The notes: generated by a model not told the origin, from the letters alone. Counted from the stretch's first letter, positions 7,736 to 15,730 are shown. The stretch is DNA of 24,665 bases from an uncultured Eubacteriales bacterium (GCA_900546485.1 URDK01000031.1:1-24665); one strand, 5' to 3'. Numbers and translations: made by a program.

Positions 7736-8398
7736 ATGCTTATGCTCTCTGAGCGCGAGCTCATCGCGGAATACGGGCGCAAGATGTCCTCTGCGGGCCT
7801 CTGCCCCGGCACCAGCGGCAATCTCAGCGTATATGACGCCCGGAGCGGCCTCATGGCCGTCAGCCCCTCGGGCATTGACTATTTCGAGACGCGGCCGGAG
7901 GACGTGGTCGTCATGGAGCTGGACGGAAAGATAGCCGAGGGCGAGCGCAAGCCCTCGAGCGAGTGGGGCCTGCACGCGGGCTTTTACCGCGCCAAGCCGG
8001 ACGTGGGCGCGGTGGTGCACACGCACTCGGTGTACTGCACGGTGTTCGCCGTGCTGGGCCGGGAGATAGAGCCGGTGCACTACGCCATGCTGGCCTCGGG
8101 CGTGGAGCGCGTGCCCTGCGCGCCCTACCGCACCTTCGGAACGCCGGAGCTGGCGGAGGAGGCCGTGCGCGTCTGCGGCGAGGGCCGGGCGGTGCTGCTT
8201 GAAAATCACGGCATCGTGCTCTGCGGCGCGGACCTGCCGGGGGCCTTTGCCCTGGCGCTGAACGCCGAATACGTGGCAGAGCTGCAATACAAGGCCCTCG
8301 CCATAGGCAGTCCGCGCGTGCTCGGCGCGGAGGAGCTCAAGGCCGCCGCCGCGCGCTTTGAGACCTACGGCCAGCCGGGAGGCCGGAGAGGATACTAA
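7736..8398 (+). CDS. Class II aldolase (L-fuculose-phosphate aldolase family)
   Basis: 220-residue zinc aldolase of the FucA/AraD family, a cytoplasmic enzyme that splits sugar phosphates such as L-fuculose-1-phosphate into dihydroxyacetone phosphate and an aldehyde. Motifs present are GTSGNLS (25-31) and SPSG (43-46) for phosphate binding, catalytic Glu76 in SSEW, and zinc ligands His95 and His97 (HTHS) and His158 (ENHG). AGGAGGT precedes the ATG at 7736; an alternative ATG two codons in is possible. It is third in the acyltransferase operon, an unusual partner, so the precise sugar phosphate, or an epimerase activity as in AraD, cannot be told from sequence. No fucose isomerase or kinase is nearby. 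Confidence 0.9.
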   Translation: MLMLSERELIAEYGRKMSSAGLCPGTSGNLSVYDARSGLMAVSPSGIDYFETRPEDVVVMELDGKIAEGERKPSSEWGLHAGFYRAKPDVGAVVHTHSVYCTVFAVLGREIEPVHYAMLASGVERVPCAPYRTFGTPELAEEAVRVCGEGRAVLLENHGIVLCGADLPGAFALALNAEYVAELQYKALAIGSPRVLGAEELKAAAARFETYGQPGGRRGY

Positions 8399-8443
8399 AA
8401 AAAGAACGCCGCCGCGGGACACTGAGGTCACGCGGCGGCTTTA
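8397..8443. terminator. Bidirectional intrinsic terminator
   Basis: GCCGCCGCG (8408-8416) pairs with CGCGGCGGC (8431-8439). Seven A (8397-8403) upstream give a T run on the minus strand; the plus-strand tail TTTATTT is weaker. It separates the aldolase from the convergent secreted-protein gene. Confidence 0.8.
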
Positions 8444-8463
8444 TTTGGAGGGAGAAATATCGA

Positions 8464-8910
8464 TTATGAGAGCACGCCCGTCGGGCTGCAGGAGAGGGTG
8501 ACGGTGGTGTCTATGGTTCCTAGCAGCGGGTGCTTGAATTCACCGTTAGCCAGAGCTGTATTTCCCTCGCACCATGCACTGGCGCTGACAAAATACCAGC
8601 CGGAGGCATAGATATCGTAGTCATACGAAGCCAGCGTGGCTATGCAGGTGGAACCATTATATTTGAAAGTACCGTGTACCTCAAAGGTAAGCACCAGATC
8701 GCCGCCAGCGCTGTAAAGGCTCTGGACTGCCGTGCCGCTCGTGAGCTGCTGAGCACGGGTCTGCACCGAATAAATCTCTGTAACTATGTAGTAGCCATTG
8801 TCGAGATACTTGACCTCAGTAGCAACAGGCGACGGACCGTCAGCAAACGCGCAGACCCCCATCGAGAGCATAAGCACTGCCGCCAGTGCCAGACACAAGA
8901 ACCGTTTCAT
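8464..8910 (-). CDS. Small secreted protein, function unknown
   Basis: 148 residues. Residues 1-23 are a classical signal peptide (MKRF, hydrophobic core LCLALAAVLMLSMGVC, cleavage after AFA), so about 125 residues are exported. The mature part is rich in Thr, Ser, Tyr and Gly and appears to be all-beta, with a C-terminal pattern (VTLSCSPTGVLS) I recall from small secreted clostridial proteins. GGAGG lies nine bases before the ATG at 8910. The first 71 bases overlap the 3' end of the upstream membrane-protein gene, so it is the last gene of a coupled padR operon. It could be an extracellular effector or a ligand of the membrane protein; neither is shown. Confidence 0.75.
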   Translation of the reverse strand: MKRFLCLALAAVLMLSMGVCAFADGPSPVATEVKYLDNGYYIVTEIYSVQTRAQQLTSGTAVQSLYSAGGDLVLTFEVHGTFKYNGSTCIATLASYDYDIYASGWYFVSASAWCEGNTALANGEFKHPLLGTIDTTVTLSCSPTGVLS

Positions 8911-9277
8911 CAATAACGCCTCCATAATAGTTTTTATAGATATCCTTATTGGAAATCTCAACTCGGCTGTTTGCAAAGTACCACACCAGCGCTAGAACTA
9001 TCAACACCAGTGCAACGCACAATAAAACTAAGGCCAGATAGCTGCGCTGCCCGAAACGTCTGATGCTGGTCTCCTCTCCGGGGCCGATATATTGCCGCAG
9101 CTCCTCAGCGGCCTGCTCGGGCGGGCCAAAGGCTGCAATTATCTCCGACATGGAGCAGTCCCCGCCCAGCGTTTCGTCTATCTCTGCGGCAAGGCCATCC
9201 AGCAGCCGCCTCCGGGTATCGCGGCGCGCGGGCAGCCGCCGGGAAACCTGGCGGCAGTATTTTTCCACGCTATTCAC
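8840..9277 (-). CDS. HAAS/DUF1700-type (DUF6120-like) membrane protein
   Basis: 145 residues. The first ~65 residues form a helical cytoplasmic domain (YCRQVSRRLP...RRRLLDGLAAEIDETL...IIAAFGPPEQAAEELRQYI) typical of HAAS/DUF1700/DUF6120 proteins encoded beside padR. A single transmembrane helix follows (~79-102, SYLALVLLCVALVLIVLALVWYF), then an extracellular tail of about 40 residues. Its start overlaps the end of padR by eight bases, and its 3' end contains the ribosome binding site of the secreted-protein gene. By analogy it is a partner or target of the PadR regulator in envelope stress or secretion control; the specific role is unknown. Confidence 0.82.
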   Translation of the reverse strand: MNSVEKYCRQVSRRLPARRDTRRRLLDGLAAEIDETLGGDCSMSEIIAAFGPPEQAAEELRQYIGPGEETSIRRFGQRSYLALVLLCVALVLIVLALVWYFANSRVEISNKDIYKNYYGGVIDETVLVSGTGGSAYALDGGLRVC

Positions 9278-9626
9278 CCTCGGCGCCCCCCTTCAGCAGC
9301 TTTAAAAAGACGGTCGACAACTCCTCGTATTCCCTCGACGTCTCGCTGAAATATGCGGCGCCTTCCGGCGTGATGGCATAATAAGTGCGCGCTCTCCCGT
9401 CTACCACTTCCGTTCTGTCTTCGCGGATATACCCCTGCTCCAGCAGCCGGTACAGCACCGGATAGAGTATGGACAGCGCATACCTGCCTCCGCTCCTGCG
9501 GTTCATTTCCTGTGTGATTTCATAGCCGTACATCGGCCGCTCAGACAGCAGGCTCAGTACGACCAGCGGACTCGTCGCGCGCTTGAAAAACGCCTCAAAC
9601 GAATGTCCGGTCGTGTCCTTTTTCAT
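9270..9626 (-). CDS. PadR-family transcriptional regulator
   Basis: 118 residues, a winged-helix repressor of the short PadR-s2 type. The core PLVVLSLLSERPMYGYEITQEMNRRSGG...LSILYPVLYRLLEQGYI and the beta-wing VDGRARTYYAITPEGAAYF are canonical, with a C-terminal dimerisation helix. PadR proteins usually repress their own operon and release DNA on binding a small molecule. The start at 9626 follows AAGGTG. The promoter upstream contains a palindrome over the -35, a likely autoregulatory operator. It is the first gene of a three-gene overlapping operon with a membrane protein and a secreted protein. Confidence 0.93.
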   Translation of the reverse strand: MKKDTTGHSFEAFFKRATSPLVVLSLLSERPMYGYEITQEMNRRSGGRYALSILYPVLYRLLEQGYIREDRTEVVDGRARTYYAITPEGAAYFSETSREYEELSTVFLKLLKGGAEGE

Positions 9627-9643
9627 GCTAAAGCACCTTGGTC

Positions 9644-9672
9644 ATTATACGACCGATTTTGACTTTCGTCAA
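9644..9672 (-). promoter_or_regulatory. padR operon promoter with palindromic operator over the -35
   Basis: On the minus strand, TTGACG (9667-9672), a 17-base spacer and a consensus TATAAT (9644-9649). The palindrome TTGAC-GAAA-GTCAA (9659-9672) covers the -35 element, a position suited to PadR autorepression. Confidence 0.8.
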
Positions 9673-9741
9673 TAGTTATTTTGCATTGCTATATATTAAA
9701 ATATACATACAGCCCGTAAGGCCATCCACAAGAACGCTGAG

Positions 9742-9786
9742 AAAAATAAAACTGCCCTCCGAACATACATCCGGAGGGCAGTTTTT
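9742..9786. terminator. Intrinsic terminator of the permease-DUF917-peptidase operon
   Basis: ACTGCCCTCCG (9751-9761) pairs with CGGAGGGCAGT (9772-9782), with a 10-base loop. AAAAATAAAA upstream supplies the T tract on the minus strand; TTTTT lies on the plus side. Confidence 0.85.
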
Positions 9787-9855
9787 GGGAGAAAGCAGTG
9801 CATTCAATTCACGTTGGCCGACATCGAATACACCGTAAAGTGCGTATTATAAAGG

Positions 9856-11304
9856 TTACTTGCTTCTTGCCAGGACCTCTTTGAGGAGCTGGTAGGTCCG
9901 GGCTGTGGAGGGGATACTCAGGTGCTCTCTGGGGGTGTGCACGTCCGCCATATCCGGGCCAATGGACACGCAGTCGAGATTGGGGATGCTGTCGGCGAAG
10001 AGGCCGCACTCTATGCCGGCGTGCACGGCTTCGACCGTTGCTTCCTTGCCGAAGAGGTCCTTGTATGCAGCCAGGATGGTGTCTTTGACAACGGAGTTCG
10101 GGTTGTACGACCAGCCAGGGTAGCTGCCCGAGATTTCCGTCTTTCCTCCGGCCAGAGCCACGACGGCGCTGACCTTATCCAGAATCCACAGCTTCTGCGT
10201 GGTCATGGAGCTGCGCACAGTGTTGGCGCAGTAAAGCTCCGTGTCACGCAGCTGCAAGATACCGAAATTCAGCGAGGTCTGCACCAGTCCCGGCATATCC
10301 ACGCTCATGGCCTGCACGCTGTCCGGCAGGGCAAGCAGCACCCGCGTGACGAGCGCCGTGCTCTCTGCGGTCAGGGCGTTCACCGTCTCGACTGCCAGCG
10401 CCTTCGCGGTAAGGCTCAGGCCCGGCTCAGCAGTAGCGTATTCCTTTGCGAACACAGCGGCGCAGTCCTCTACGACCTTCACGGCCGACTCGGCATCGCC
10501 CTCTGCCACGCCTATGACCGCTGTGGCCGCGGACGCTATGGCCGTCTCGCGGGAGCCGCCCTCCAGCTTGACCAGCCGGTACGGGAGCTTCTCGCCCAGA
10601 GCGCCCAGCACACGGCCCATGAGGACGTTGGAATTGGCCCGTCCCTTGTGTATCTCCACGCCGGAGTGGCCGCTCGCCAGGCCGCCTATGTTAAGCTCCA
10701 CAAGCTTAAGCCCAGTCTCTTCCCTCTTGACAGGTATGGTGGAATAAGCATTTGCGCCGCCGGCGCAGCTGCACATGAGCACACCCTCGTACTCGGAGTC
10801 GAGGTTTATGAGCTTGTGCCCCGTCAGATGCGAGCAGTCGAACGCAAAGGCGCCTATTAGCCCTATCTCCTCGTCACTGGTGAGCAGCGCCTCGATCTTG
10901 GGATGCTTAAGGTCCGGGTCGTCCAGCAGCGCAAGGATCATCGCCACGGAGATACCGTCATCCGCGCCCAGAGTTGTGCCGTCGGCCCTGATGATATCCT
11001 CCTCAACAACGAGGCGGATGGCGTCCTTGGTAAAGTCGAAATCCACACCAGGGGCCTTCTCGCAAACCATATCCGTGTGGGCCTGGAGGATAACCGTGTC
11101 CGCCGCCTCATAGCCGGGGCTGGCAGGCTTGGTCAGCACTACGTTGTTTGCCTCATCCCGGTACCACCCAAGGCCCCGGTCCTGGGCGAACTTTACCAGA
11201 TAATCAGCGATCGGTCCGGTGTTTCCTGAACCGTGCGGGATGCCGCAGATGGTCTCAAAATAGCTGAACACCGCTTTGGGTTCCAGCTGAGCCAAAACGC
11301 CCAT
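9856..11304 (-). CDS. pepD: PepD-like aminoacyl-histidine dipeptidase (M20 metallopeptidase)
   Basis: 482 residues, the length of PepD/cytosolic non-specific dipeptidases and longer than the ~410-residue M20 carbamoylases. Dinuclear zinc site motifs are present: His76-Thr-Asp78 (QAHTDMV), GADDG with Asp115/116, the catalytic/metal Glu145-Glu146 (TSDEEIG) and a C-terminal His in ADVHTPREHLSI. The central GHSGVEIHKGRANSN is the PepD lid domain. These enzymes hydrolyse dipeptides, often with His, such as carnosine, in the cytoplasm. AAGGAGGAAACCCC precedes the ATG. It is last in an operon after NCS1 permease and DUF917 (34 bases downstream of the latter), which raises the possibility that it hydrolyses an amide product of that pathway rather than ordinary dipeptides. 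Confidence 0.92.
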   Translation of the reverse strand: MGVLAQLEPKAVFSYFETICGIPHGSGNTGPIADYLVKFAQDRGLGWYRDEANNVVLTKPASPGYEAADTVILQAHTDMVCEKAPGVDFDFTKDAIRLVVEEDIIRADGTTLGADDGISVAMILALLDDPDLKHPKIEALLTSDEEIGLIGAFAFDCSHLTGHKLINLDSEYEGVLMCSCAGGANAYSTIPVKREETGLKLVELNIGGLASGHSGVEIHKGRANSNVLMGRVLGALGEKLPYRLVKLEGGSRETAIASAATAVIGVAEGDAESAVKVVEDCAAVFAKEYATAEPGLSLTAKALAVETVNALTAESTALVTRVLLALPDSVQAMSVDMPGLVQTSLNFGILQLRDTELYCANTVRSSMTTQKLWILDKVSAVVALAGGKTEISGSYPGWSYNPNSVVKDTILAAYKDLFGKEATVEAVHAGIECGLFADSIPNLDCVSIGPDMADVHTPREHLSIPSTARTYQLLKEVLARSK

Positions 11305-11338
11305 GGGGTTTCCTCCTTATCCGTTTGATAAAATCGAC

Positions 11339-12448
11339 TCAATAGCGAACCTGATCGCCCTTCATGCCGACACGCTCAAGCTCAGGCAGCCAGCAGGTGT
11401 AGGCCTTGTGGTCCTCGTCCCACCAGTGCGGATGCGCGGGGGTCATGGTGACCAGGAGACGCATGCCGACCTTGGTATCCGCATTGGTCAGCGGGGTGAG
11501 GGTGTCGAGGTCGATGGTGCCGATGCCCTCGGGCGCGGTCAGGCAGGTCTTGCCGTTCTCGTCGCGCAGGATGAGGTTCTCGTTCTTGAAGTCTATGTAG
11601 TAGAGGTGCCCGTCGTCGCCGCGGATGACGGTGGTACCGAAGTCGAAGCCGCCCTCGGCCTTGAGGTCGAGCTTCTCAATAGTGCCGCGGCAGAACTCGC
11701 GGATCTCAACAGCCTTCTTCAGCTCGTCCATGACGTCGGTGCCGTTCGCACGTGCGGCCAGGATGGCCTTGCCGATGTTCTGGGCCTTGGTCACGCAGCC
11801 GATGTCCAGCGCCTCTTCCATCTCGGCCTTGTTCATGCCCCAGGTGGCGAAGCCTATGCGCATCTTGTAGAGCATGCACATCTGTCTGGCTATCTGCTCG
11901 CCGGAGTGGTCCGTTACGGGGTAGACGATTATCTCGTCGCCGTTGAGGCTGCCGAGGCCCATGGGCTTGGGGGGATGGCCGTAGTAGGCGTTGAGGGTGG
12001 TGTTGAGCTCAGGAACGGCGCGGCCGTTGCTGTCAACGTCCAGGAACTTGATGCGCTTGGCCGGGTCCTTGTCGGAGAGTATGGCCACCAGCATCGGGAT
12101 GAAGGTGTTGAAGCCGCCCATCTCGCCGGAGTAGAGGTACTTGCACTCCTTGCCCTCCGCCTTGAAAGCGGTCTGGAAGGCGCGGTACGCGTAGACGGCG
12201 TCGGGGCCGAACATGGGCAGGTCGGAGTCCAGCATGGCCACGGGGGAGCCGAGGCCGGCCACCATCGCTGCGTACTCGTTGTCGCCTATCTCCGCCAGGT
12301 CCAGCAGATCCAGCTCGATCACTTCGCCGGAGTCCTCAAGCCCTTTGAGCATCTTCAGGCCCAGATCCAGCGTGCCGCCGCCGCCTGCGCCCAGCAGCGT
12401 CGCTCCGTACAGAATCTCGATTATGTCCTGTTTGTACAGCTTTCTCAT
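11339..12448 (-). CDS. DUF917 family protein (S-methyl-thiohydantoin desulfurase-like), cytoplasmic
   Basis: 369 residues, a full-length DUF917 protein without signal peptide. Diagnostic features are the glycine loop LGAGGGGTLDLG (19-30), SGEMGGFNTFIPMLVA, FLDVDSNGRAVPEL, a C-terminal LTPLTNADTKVGMRL and a final Trp-rich block ending in QVRY. As I recall, Pfam renamed this family after S-methyl-thiohydantoin desulfurase of an S-methyl-ergothioneine breakdown route, and a relative acts on a thioxoimidazolidine acid in ergothioneine degradation; many members sit beside hydantoinase-like genes. The exact substrate here is unknown. Perfect AAGGAGGA precedes the ATG. It lies between the NCS1 permease and the M20 peptidase. 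A second homologue, exported, is encoded at 17580-18893. Confidence 0.9.
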   Translation of the reverse strand: MRKLYKQDIIEILYGATLLGAGGGGTLDLGLKMLKGLEDSGEVIELDLLDLAEIGDNEYAAMVAGLGSPVAMLDSDLPMFGPDAVYAYRAFQTAFKAEGKECKYLYSGEMGGFNTFIPMLVAILSDKDPAKRIKFLDVDSNGRAVPELNTTLNAYYGHPPKPMGLGSLNGDEIIVYPVTDHSGEQIARQMCMLYKMRIGFATWGMNKAEMEEALDIGCVTKAQNIGKAILAARANGTDVMDELKKAVEIREFCRGTIEKLDLKAEGGFDFGTTVIRGDDGHLYYIDFKNENLILRDENGKTCLTAPEGIGTIDLDTLTPLTNADTKVGMRLLVTMTPAHPHWWDEDHKAYTCWLPELERVGMKGDQVRY

Positions 12449-12505
12449 GTTCGTTCCTCCTTAATAAAATTCCTGTATCATGATAAGTTATCGCTTTGTA
12501 TGTTC

Positions 12506-13816
12506 TTATGCAGCATCTGCCTCGCTGTCCGCGCCCTTTGCCGCGGCCTTCTTGCCAATCAGGGGGAACAGGATGAGGTAAAGCACACAGGCTACCACAA
12601 TGCCGTTGAGCGTGGGAACCAGCACCGACGGGAAGGCCAGAGCCACAACGGAACCGGCGATCCACGAGAGTATGCCCGCAATATTCACGCCCGGCGTGGG
12701 CTTCCAGGTTGCAGGATTCGCCTTGTTGACAACAAAGTAGTCCACTATGACGACGCCGGCCACCGGCGGGATGAAGGCCGCGAGTATGTTCAGGAAGTTA
12801 TTGAAGTAGTTGGTGATTCCAAGCACCGCCAGCGCCGTACCCAGAACGCCTGCCAGCAGGGTGAAGAAAGCCCGCTTTTCATCTTTGGCACGAGTAAGGC
12901 TCAGCAGCGCAAAGCCGGCGGAATATGCGTTGGAAACGTTGGTCGTCCAAGTTGCCAGCACGAGCACCAGCAATCCGAGGACGGGGGAACCGATGCTGGA
13001 GAGCATGTTGACGATGCTGGTGGTGTCCATACCAACAGAGCCGGAGTGTATGGCCAGCACGCCGCCCACGAGCATTGTGCCGACGCCCATGGGGATGACG
13101 CCGATGACGCTGGAGAGGATAACATCCCGACGGTTTTTGCAGTAACGGGTCACGTCGCCGGAAAGCACGCTGCCTGTTGCAAAACCGCCCACCGCGGAGC
13201 CGATTGCCACCACCATGCTGGTGTTGGTAGCTGGGGTATAGTTTGAGATTGCCGCCACAGACTCCGAGTCTTGGAACACCACGATCATGGCGTATACCAG
13301 GATGATTATCAGCGCAGGCACGGATATCAGGTTCAGTATTTTAATCCAGTTGATGCCTACCACGGCCGTAATGCACATGACCAGGCCCCACAGGATAGTC
13401 GAGACCACGCCGGATATGGGAATACCAAGAAGGTTGAGGATGGCCGCAAAAGCCTCGCCGCAGATGACGGCCTGAAAACCGAACCAGCAGATATAGCAGA
13501 ATGCGATGATAAAGGATACCACATAGCCTGAGCCTATCTTTCCAAAGGCGCCGGACGCCGCCACCACAGTGGGAATGCCTTTATCAGCGGAGAGAATGCT
13601 CATCAATATCATCAGCAGCACACATATGCCGTAGCCGATGCACATGGCCAGAGCGGCCTGGCCGAAGGTCAGACCCATGGTTATGCCTGCGCCCACCATA
13701 AGCGCCGGGACACAGCAGACACCTCCGGACCATATAAAGGCTATGCTGAGCCAGCTTTTGCGTTCCTCCGCCCGGAGCTCACCGAGACCAGAGGTTTCAA
13801 TCGTTTTCTTTGCCAT
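12506..13816 (-). CDS. NCS1-family permease (CodB/purine-cytosine permease-like)
   Basis: 436 residues with about 12 hydrophobic segments, the LeuT-fold sodium- or proton-coupled NCS1 family. CodB-like marks are the N-terminal SWLSIAFIWSGG, CYICWFGFQA in TM3, SGDVTRYCKNRRD after TM6 and LATWTTNVSNAYSAG in TM8. Known substrates of the family are cytosine, purines, allantoin (PucI), uracil and 5-aryl-hydantoins (Mhp1). It starts the operon permease-DUF917-M20 peptidase; the DUF917 start is 57 bases beyond its stop. GGGAGGGAAAGGAAA precedes the ATG. The partner genes point away from simple cytosine salvage because no cytosine deaminase of the CodA type is present. Confidence 0.93.
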   Translation of the reverse strand: MAKKTIETSGLGELRAEERKSWLSIAFIWSGGVCCVPALMVGAGITMGLTFGQAALAMCIGYGICVLLMILMSILSADKGIPTVVAASGAFGKIGSGYVVSFIIAFCYICWFGFQAVICGEAFAAILNLLGIPISGVVSTILWGLVMCITAVVGINWIKILNLISVPALIIILVYAMIVVFQDSESVAAISNYTPATNTSMVVAIGSAVGGFATGSVLSGDVTRYCKNRRDVILSSVIGVIPMGVGTMLVGGVLAIHSGSVGMDTTSIVNMLSSIGSPVLGLLVLVLATWTTNVSNAYSAGFALLSLTRAKDEKRAFFTLLAGVLGTALAVLGITNYFNNFLNILAAFIPPVAGVVIVDYFVVNKANPATWKPTPGVNIAGILSWIAGSVVALAFPSVLVPTLNGIVVACVLYLILFPLIGKKAAAKGADSEADAA

Positions 13817-13883
13817 TTTCCTTTCCCTCCCATTGAACAGTTATTCTTGTGTACCATGCGATTTGCACAAATCCTACGTCATT

Positions 13884-13912
13884 ATTTTAGACTGCATTGT
13901 ATGTTTTGTAAT
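13884..13912 (-). promoter_or_regulatory. Promoter of the permease-DUF917-peptidase operon
   Basis: On the minus strand, ATTACA (13907-13912), a 17-base spacer and TAAAAT (13884-13889). The -35 lies in ACAATTACA (13907-13915), the same nine bases that hold the -35 of the divergent lyase operon, and the spacer contains TACAAAACAT (13901-13910), also found in the pucR promoter. Confidence 0.55.
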
Positions 13913-13925
13913 TGTCCGTTCAGAC

Positions 13926-13969
13926 AAAAAAAGAACAGGCCCGCTTATCCGAACAGGACAAGCGGGCCT
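13926..13969 (-). terminator. Intrinsic terminator of pucR
   Basis: AGGCCCGCTT (13937-13946) pairs with AAGCGGGCCT (13960-13969), with a seven-A run at 13926-13932 giving the T tract on the minus strand. It isolates pucR from the permease operon downstream. Confidence 0.88.
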
Positions 13970-13985
13970 TCAGCAGATTGTTAGT

Positions 13986-15575
13986 TCATGGGTCTTCCCC
14001 GGATATTCGATTGATTGCTGCCGCTATGTACAGAGAATAGGCGCCGGGCAACTGGGTCGGAGAAAAGCCGGTCAGTTCCTGGACCTGCCGCAGCCTGTAC
14101 TTCACGGTATTCAGGTGTACATACAGCAGTCGGGCGGTTTCCGCCATGCTTGAGCCTGAGTCGAGCAGATATACGGTCAGAGTGGTTATCAGCTCGGCGT
14201 TGGCGTTCCTGAGGCAGGAGAGTATGCGCAGATACTGGTCCAGGTTATCCCGGTTTGCCATGATCTCCTGGCAGAGCTGAGCGAACATCATGTCCTCCGT
14301 CCGCAGCACTCCGGCCCTCGGATAGATGCGCCTGGCAGTCCGCCATTGGGCCATGCTGACCAGATATGCCTGACGGGCATCCGAGCTGTCGTTCAGGCAG
14401 TCACAACAGACGATTTCATATCGCTGGCGGATACTCTCATATTGTTCGCTTGAGCAGAGCAGCTCACCCTCGACAAATTTACCGTTCTGGTGGGCGTGAA
14501 TGAAGACTACAAGCGTTTCTTCGTAATAGCTGACCAGCACCGGGTCAGAAAAAGTGGAGAAATAGTCGGTGCATTCGCGCAGAAGCTGTTCGTCATGCCC
14601 CGCCTGCTCCTGTCGCGGGATGAACAGCCACATCTGGTTCAGGTCCTGGATTCGGACCTTGAACAGTTGCGCCAGTCTCTGCTTGTGCACCGGCTCGTCG
14701 TTAATGATAGCCCGAACCAGCTCTGAAATGACAAACTCCCCATGGTTTTTGTTCCAGATGTGTATAAAAAGCCGCACACATTCGCTGGCCTGCCACAGAG
14801 TGTCCTCCGGCAATGGTTCCCTATATTTGAGGATAAACAACCGCAGATTATCGGAATCTCCCAGCAAATACGGGCATCTCTGAAGGTACCCTTCGCCGTC
14901 TCCCAAAGGCACCTTGCACTTAGTTCCGCTTCCCAGCTCTCTGAGCCAGCCCGGCAGCTGATCGGCAATCACCGTTCCCAGGGAGCGGGGCCAGAATACC
15001 ACTGTGTTCAGTTCCCTGCGCTGCTCTGTCAGTATTACCGAAACGCGAAGATGCTCGCTGAGCATCTTCAGCATCGTTTCCATGCTGCGCTGCTGGGCAG
15101 GAAGCCCGGAGATGCGGTCCAGCAGCGTGCTGACAAAGAACTGCTCTCTCTGCTGCTCCCTATATACCTCAAACAGGACCTCCCGGATAGTCTCGCTGTA
15201 TCTCAGGTTCGTCTGTCCGGGCGGCATGCAGATCAGGGGGAAGTCCAACTCGTCGCAGAGGTCCAGCAGTCTTTGGTCTATCTCCGGCACAATGATGCCT
15301 ACATAGTACAGCACCAGCCCAACAGCTCCCACGGCGTGATATCGGCGGATATTTTCACACTGGGCGTCTACGTCGTCTGCGACGGAAGCCAGAGCAGAGA
15401 TCAGCAGCTCGTTGCCGTCAAAAGTGTTGTCCCGGAAAAAGCGGTTGAGCACCTCCGTAGGCCAGCCGTACTCCAGAACGTTCACTGACTCAACCGGATA
15501 GTTCAGCCCGCCCCGGCCGGCAACCACCTCCGCGCCAACCATGCATGGTAACTTCATAACATCGCTCATGGTCAT
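13986..15575 (-). CDS. PucR-family transcriptional regulator
   Basis: 529 residues. The amino-terminal ~120 residues match the PucR ligand-binding domain (MSDVMKLPCMVGAEVVAGRGGLNYPVESVNVLE, then ELDFPLICMPPG). The C-terminal ~60 residues are the HTH_30 domain (SSMAETARLLYVHLNTVKYRLRQVQELTGFSP). PucR of Bacillus controls purine/allantoin use; relatives control many other catabolic operons and usually activate on ligand. AGGGGGCGGC lies before the ATG at 15575; ATG at 15569 is an alternative. It is between, and probably controls, the permease operon and the divergent lyase operon. Its body is poorer in G+C than the flanking core genes (28 of 60 at 14401-14460). Confidence 0.93.
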   Translation of the reverse strand: MTMSDVMKLPCMVGAEVVAGRGGLNYPVESVNVLEYGWPTEVLNRFFRDNTFDGNELLISALASVADDVDAQCENIRRYHAVGAVGLVLYYVGIIVPEIDQRLLDLCDELDFPLICMPPGQTNLRYSETIREVLFEVYREQQREQFFVSTLLDRISGLPAQQRSMETMLKMLSEHLRVSVILTEQRRELNTVVFWPRSLGTVIADQLPGWLRELGSGTKCKVPLGDGEGYLQRCPYLLGDSDNLRLFILKYREPLPEDTLWQASECVRLFIHIWNKNHGEFVISELVRAIINDEPVHKQRLAQLFKVRIQDLNQMWLFIPRQEQAGHDEQLLRECTDYFSTFSDPVLVSYYEETLVVFIHAHQNGKFVEGELLCSSEQYESIRQRYEIVCCDCLNDSSDARQAYLVSMAQWRTARRIYPRAGVLRTEDMMFAQLCQEIMANRDNLDQYLRILSCLRNANAELITTLTVYLLDSGSSMAETARLLYVHLNTVKYRLRQVQELTGFSPTQLPGAYSLYIAAAINRISGEDP

Positions 15576-15625
15576 ACTAGCCGCCCCCTGTCTCTCTGTC
15601 CCTTACTTGGCAGGTTCTTTACTAT

Positions 15626-15654
15626 AATATACAAAACATTACCATTCTTTGCAA
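15626..15654 (-). promoter_or_regulatory. pucR promoter
   Basis: On the minus strand, TTGCAA (15649-15654), a 17-base spacer and TATATT (15626-15631). The spacer and -10 edge hold TACAAAACAT read on the plus strand (15630-15639), a candidate autoregulatory site. Confidence 0.6.
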
Positions 15655-15730
15655 GCACTTTAACCAGCCTTGCACAAAATCACTTGTCTCTCGGTACAGA
15701 TTTTTCCTTGCTCCATTGTACCCTCAAACA

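Noticed and set aside
9638..9838. Plus-strand 66-codon open frame between padR and pepD
   Set aside because: It runs through the padR promoter and the pepD-side terminator and lacks a ribosome binding site.
11303..13246. 647-codon open frame on the plus strand
   Set aside because: Antisense to the well-supported DUF917 and permease genes; no ribosome binding site and no recognisable domain.
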